From: Saccharopolyspora kobensis | GTDB lineage: Bacteria > Actinomycetota > Actinomycetes > Mycobacteriales > Pseudonocardiaceae | Assembly (NCBI RefSeq): GCF_900108315.1 | Contig: NZ_FNVB01000005.1 | Span: forward strand, 310,001-374,000 | Direction of reading: 5' to 3' | Length of the DNA: 64,000 nucleotides | Shown here: positions 61,000 through 64,000 of the stretch, piece by piece | Position numbering within the stretch: the stretch's first letter is position 1 | How the letters are laid out: each line of letters starts with the position of its first letter | Notes under the pieces: model-generated | Seen by the model: only the letters and a program-made list of their open reading frames with translations | Databases searched by the model: none | Told to the model about the DNA's origin: nothing | Program-made: the position numbers and the translations under genes

Positions 61000-61419
61000 A
61001 TGGAGTTCGAGGTGGACGATTCGCGCGACCGGGTGGATCGCGACGCGGTGTGGGACTTCCTGACCACGCAGGCGTACTGGGGCAAGTGGCGCACCCGCGA
61101 GCAGTTCGAACGGCAGGTCGACCAGGCCTGGCGGGTGGTCGGTGCCTACCGCAAGTCCGACGGCGGGCAGCTCGGCTTCGCCCGGGCGTTCTCCGACGGC
61201 GTGGGCAGCGCCTACCTGGCCGACGTGTTCGTCCTCCCGGAAGGCCGCGGCCACGGCGTCGGCAAGGCCCTGGTGCGCGTCATGGTCGAGGAGGGCCCGG
61301 GCCGCGACTTCCGCTGGATGCTGCACACCGACGACGCCCACGGCCTCTACCGCTCCTTCGGCTTCGCCGAGCCCGACAACACCTACATGGAGCGCCCTCG
61401 CCCGGAGAACCCCGCCTGA
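61000..61419 (+). CDS. GNAT-family acetyltransferase
   Basis: 139 residues: WDFLTTQAYWGKWRTREQFERQVDQAWRVVGAYRKSDGGQLGFARAFSDGVGSAYLADVFVLPEGRGHGVGKALVRVMVEEG, with the acetyl-CoA loop EGRGHGVGKAL, and C-terminal GLYRSFGFAEPDN. It resembles the small GNAT subfamily that acts on unknown amines. ATG 61000; TAGCCT eight bases before suggests a leaderless mRNA. Confidence 0.88.
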   Translation: MEFEVDDSRDRVDRDAVWDFLTTQAYWGKWRTREQFERQVDQAWRVVGAYRKSDGGQLGFARAFSDGVGSAYLADVFVLPEGRGHGVGKALVRVMVEEGPGRDFRWMLHTDDAHGLYRSFGFAEPDNTYMERPRPENPA

Positions 61420-61530
61420 CCAGCAGGAACTCCACACTCCCGTGCCGCCACCCGGGTGACGGCTGCGGGGCCGGGGTGGTGGGTGCCCGTCCCGGTGGAG
61501 TTCGGGGTGCGGAACCGCCACCATGTGCAC

Positions 61531-61827
61531 ATGACCGAACTACTCACCGACACCCAGGTCACCGACGCGCTCCAGCACCTCCCGGAGTGGCGGCAGGACG
61601 GGGCTCAGCTGTCCCGCACCGTGGAGTTCGCCAGCTTCCCGCAGGCCATCCAGGCGGTCACCCGGATCGCCGAGATCGCGGAGAGCGAGAACCACCACCC
61701 GGACATGGACATCCGCTGGCGCACCGTGGTGTTCCACTGCAGCACGCACTCCAAGGGCGGGATCACCGCCAACGACACCTCGCTGGCGCAGGAGATCGAC
61801 AACGTGGTCGAGGCGCTCAAGGCCTGA
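61531..61827 (+). CDS. 4a-hydroxytetrahydrobiopterin dehydratase (PCD/DCoH)
   Basis: 98 residues. The PCD signature ENHHPDMDIRWRTVVFHCSTHSKGGIT with the catalytic histidines is intact, and LPEWRQDGAQLSRTVEF is the typical start of the fold. It dehydrates carbinolamine pterins and may recycle a pterin cofactor for aromatic hydroxylases or act in molybdopterin-related chemistry; no partner is adjacent. ATG 61531. Confidence 0.93.
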   Translation: MTELLTDTQVTDALQHLPEWRQDGAQLSRTVEFASFPQAIQAVTRIAEIAESENHHPDMDIRWRTVVFHCSTHSKGGITANDTSLAQEIDNVVEALKA

Positions 61828-61869
61828 TGCCGCACAGCTGCCCGGGGAACGTCACCGGCGTCTTCCCGG

Positions 61870-62829
61870 TCAGCCCTCCACGAGGTCGGCGACCTCGAAG
61901 GCGCAGCCCCAGGACAGGGCCACTCCGCAACCGCCGTGCCCGTAGTTGTGGATGATCCGGCCGCCCCGGTAGTGCTCGACCTCCACCCGCACCGACTCGC
62001 GACCGGGCCGCAGCCCGACCGGCTCGCCGAGCACCTCGGCGTCGGCCAGCCGCGGCTCGATCGCCGCGCACCGCCGCCGGATGCCCGCGGTCACCTCCGG
62101 CCGGGCCCCGAGGTGCCACTCGTGGGATTCGGCCACGCCGCCGAGCACCACGTGGTCGCCGTGCGGCATGAACGCGGCGAACTCGCCCGAGTCGGTCAGC
62201 TCGATGAAGTACTCGTCGATGCCGGGATTGCGCACCACGACGCCCTGCCCGCGCACCGGGTGCACGCCGGGGTCGCCGACGAGTTCGCGCGCGCCCAACC
62301 CCGTGCAGTTGACCACCGTGCCGGACTCGGCGACCGCGTCGGCCAGCGACGGGACCGGGCTGATCTGCAGGTCTCCCCCGGCGCGCTGGAACCGGGCGAC
62401 CAGGTGGTCGAGGTAGCGCGGCATGTCGATCAGCGGCACGGTCCCCCAGTAACCGCTGACGAAGCCCTCCGGGAGCTCGTCCGGGGAGCATCGCCGCAGG
62501 TCGGGGATCAGCCTGGCTTCGGTCGGGACCGCATCGCCGAGGTCGAAGCGGGCGGCCATCCGACCGCCGGCCAGGTGCACCCCGGAGTCCTCTTCGCGGG
62601 CGAGCGCGGTGAACTCGGCGTGCGAGCGGGTCACCCAGTACAGCACCCGTTCGGCGGGCCGGAGCTGCGCCGGTCCCCACATCGCGCCGGCCGCGGCCGA
62701 GGTGCTCTCGCGCGGCCGGTCCGCGGTCCGGATCCGCACGGCCCGCCCCGCCTCGGCGAGCACGACGCCGCAGGTCAGCCCCTGCACACCCGCACCGATC
62801 ACCAGCACTGGCTCGGTGGCAGCAGTCAT
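61870..62829 (-). CDS. D-amino-acid oxidase family FAD protein
   Basis: 319 residues. FAD-binding VLVIGAGVQGLTCGVVLAEAG, then STSAAAGAMWGPAQLRP, VVNCTGLGARELVGDP, GDHVVLGGV and the C-terminal NYGHGGCGVALSWGCA typical of DAO (the DAO signature). It oxidises D-amino acids to imino acids. ATG 62829. Adjacent to an imine-reductase-like gene on the same strand, 46 bases away, which might form a functional pair acting on imines. Confidence 0.9.
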   Translation of the reverse strand: MTAATEPVLVIGAGVQGLTCGVVLAEAGRAVRIRTADRPRESTSAAAGAMWGPAQLRPAERVLYWVTRSHAEFTALAREEDSGVHLAGGRMAARFDLGDAVPTEARLIPDLRRCSPDELPEGFVSGYWGTVPLIDMPRYLDHLVARFQRAGGDLQISPVPSLADAVAESGTVVNCTGLGARELVGDPGVHPVRGQGVVVRNPGIDEYFIELTDSGEFAAFMPHGDHVVLGGVAESHEWHLGARPEVTAGIRRRCAAIEPRLADAEVLGEPVGLRPGRESVRVEVEHYRGGRIIHNYGHGGCGVALSWGCAFEVADLVEG

Positions 62830-62875
62830 CTTCGGAACGCTATCAGCGATGGCCCGGATCCGACGGCCGCGAACC

Positions 62876-63757
62876 TCACGCGGGCTTCTTCAGCACCTCC
62901 GTCAGCGCGGAGATGCTGTGCTCGCCGTGGCCGGCCGCGACGGCCCGTTCCAGCAGTTCGCGGAACGGCTCGTGCCAGGCCACGTCGATGTTGGCCTCCC
63001 GGCCCAGTTCCTCGTCGTGGGCCGCTCCGGCGAGGAACAGGTTCACCGACGACGCCGCGTCGTCGTACCGGCCGCTGTCGATCTCGGCGGCGAACACGGG
63101 CAGCACGGAGTTGATCATCTCGAACCACTTGACGCTGAACCGCACCATCGACGCGACCTCGAGCCCGCGCGCCTGCAACGCCGCCGCACCCTGGAAGAAC
63201 CCGACCAGCGCGGGGAGCAGGGTGCCGCCCACCGCCATCTCGTACAAGGCCGCGAGGTCCGCGTCGGCACCGAGGTAGACGGTGTCACCGCCCATGACCC
63301 GCAGCACCGCCTCGTACTCGTCGAAGACGCTCCGGTCACCGCCGTAGTAGAGCAGGGTGTCGGCCGCGCCCACGGCGGACGGCACGTTCTTGATCGCCCC
63401 GTCCAGGTAGCGGGCTCCGCGCCCGGTCGCCCACTCCGCCGTCCGGCGCGCGCCCGACGGCGAACCGCTGTTCAGCGGGACCAGGGCACGTCCGGCCAGC
63501 TCAGCGGCGGCGGGCTCCAGGGCTTCGACGGTGTTCTCGTACGTGGTCAGGCAGGTGATCACCAGCGGACTCGCCGCCACCGCCTCCACCACCGAAGCCG
63601 CCTGCACGGCGCCCTTGGCCACCAGCGGCTCGGCCTTCGACGCCGTCCGGTTCCAGACGGTCGTCGGATGCCCGGCATCGAGGAATGCTCCGGCCAGCGC
63701 ACTGCCCATCGAGCCGAGGCCGAGGACGGTCACGGGCGTGCGGGATTGCTCAACCAT
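62876..63757 (-). CDS. Imine-reductase-like NAD(P)-dependent oxidoreductase
   Basis: 293 residues. Rossmann motif VTVLGLGSMGSALAGAFLDAGHPTTVWNRTASKAEPLVAKGA and the C-terminal helical dimer domain match the IRED/RedAm branch of the beta-hydroxyacid dehydrogenase superfamily; the catalytic Lys of hydroxyisobutyrate dehydrogenases appears absent (GAIKNVPSAVGA reads GAIKNVP). ATG 63757 with AGGAG upstream. It is divergent from an HxlR regulator, with tandem operators between. Confidence 0.85.
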   Translation of the reverse strand: MVEQSRTPVTVLGLGSMGSALAGAFLDAGHPTTVWNRTASKAEPLVAKGAVQAASVVEAVAASPLVITCLTTYENTVEALEPAAAELAGRALVPLNSGSPSGARRTAEWATGRGARYLDGAIKNVPSAVGAADTLLYYGGDRSVFDEYEAVLRVMGGDTVYLGADADLAALYEMAVGGTLLPALVGFFQGAAALQARGLEVASMVRFSVKWFEMINSVLPVFAAEIDSGRYDDAASSVNLFLAGAAHDEELGREANIDVAWHEPFRELLERAVAAGHGEHSISALTEVLKKPA

Positions 63758-63861
63758 GCGCTTCTGCTCCTGAATCAAGGATGGAATGGGCCTTCGCAGC
63801 CGGTTCGCGACTTCGGCGCGGCGCCTGCACCAATCCTGCGCAGGAACGAAATTCGGCACAA

Positions 63862-63899
63862 GTACCGACATTCTTGTTCGGTACCGACATTTCTGTCCG
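63862..63899. promoter_or_regulatory. Tandem operators between the IRED-like gene and hxlR
   Basis: GTACCGACATTCTTGTTCG (63862-63880) and GTACCGACATTTCTGTCCG (63881-63899) are 19-base direct repeats, 16 of 19 identical. Within the first, GTACCGA-N9-TCGGTAC (63862-63884) is a perfect inverted repeat. This is the shape of HxlR-family sites and lies between the divergent genes, so the regulator at 63957 probably binds here. Confidence 0.7.
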
Positions 63900-63956
63900 T
63901 GCCGGTGGGGACGCCTAGCATGGGATTCAGGAGGGCACCGGCGGCTGGGAGCACTG

Positions 63957-64000
63957 TTGACGAAGCGGAAGTACACCTGCGGGTTCGACGCGGCGATCGC
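63957..64000 (+). CDS. HxlR-family regulator (N-terminus only; cut by window edge)
   Basis: The last bases read TTG ACG AAG CGG AAG TAC ACC TGC GGG TTC GAC GCG GCG ATC, giving LTKRKYTCGFDAAI, the conserved start of HxlR regulators (RxYxCGLDAALxVIGGKW). The Cys is the redox or formaldehyde-type residue in several members. TTG 63957 has GGGAG upstream. It is divergent from the IRED-like gene, with matching operators between. Confidence 0.7.
   Translation, partial: MTKRKYTCGFDAAI

Overview
The window looks like a contiguous chromosomal segment of a high-GC actinobacterium, most likely Pseudonocardiales (Saccharopolyspora-like). This rests on very high GC, many GTG/TTG starts, several apparently leaderless genes, a mycothiol gene (mshB), the actinobacterial small protein DUF3117, a WXG/EspC-type secretion module, and gene order resembling Mycobacterium tuberculosis Rv1165-Rv1232c. 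Genus assignment is inference; no search was run. No rRNA, tRNA, IS element, prophage or CRISPR array was recognised.

Layout. 1-6324: respiratory nitrate reductase narGHJI (narG cut at its 5' end). 6326-9183: an IdeR-like iron box before a MerR-type regulator, an MFS exporter and a spermidine-synthase-like SAM protein. 9263-16283: a large patatin (DUF3376), a CitE/malyl-CoA lyase homologue, a soluble MgtE-N/CBS protein with a DUF1003 partner, and an intergenic region rich in palindromic and tandem repeats. 16334-23214: Nudix, MarR, then mrp, an O-methyltransferase, sigE, its anti-sigma factor, htrA and tatB, an envelope-stress cluster in the mycobacterial order. 23108-27446: MFS/LysR pair, leucyl aminopeptidase, DUF3117. 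27831-34628: enoyl-CoA hydratase, tagA, SRPBCC, DivIVA-like, PadR, folP2, two LOG-family proteins, slipin.

34675-42876: lysine/DAP genes dapE, dapD, dapC with ferredoxin. A secretion-type module (EspC/WXG-like protein, DUF1023 hydrolase, two paralogous LppA-like proteins and a membrane protein) lies between dapE and dapD, which are neighbours in mycobacteria. 43117-48549: mshB, lpqW-like lipoprotein, typA. 48863-50612: an iron-box-preceded Cys/Lys-rich small protein, a YciI protein, and a tryptophanyl-tRNA synthetase behind what reads as a classic ribosome-mediated attenuator (leader peptide with tandem Trp codons and mutually exclusive hairpins). 50822-53832: SRPBCC-Nudix fusion and an OmpR-type two-component system. 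54206-60865: oligopeptide ABC transporter operon with a serine hydrolase. 61000-64000: GNAT, pterin dehydratase, D-amino-acid oxidase, imine-reductase-like oxidoreductase and the start of a divergent HxlR regulator.

Strongest regulatory signals: (i) a nearly identical 18-bp direct-repeat box (TTCTCAGGCTGNTCTCAG) upstream of both sigE and the response-regulator gene, suggesting an MprA-like control link; (ii) a textbook ECF promoter upstream of sigE; (iii) the trp attenuator; (iv) two iron boxes; (v) tandem operators between the IRED-like gene and hxlR. The least explained signal is a dispersed AT-rich element made of paired 18-bp palindromes (CAATTTCAATTGAAATTG) exactly 24 bp apart, at three loci, one of them inside the peptide-transport operon.
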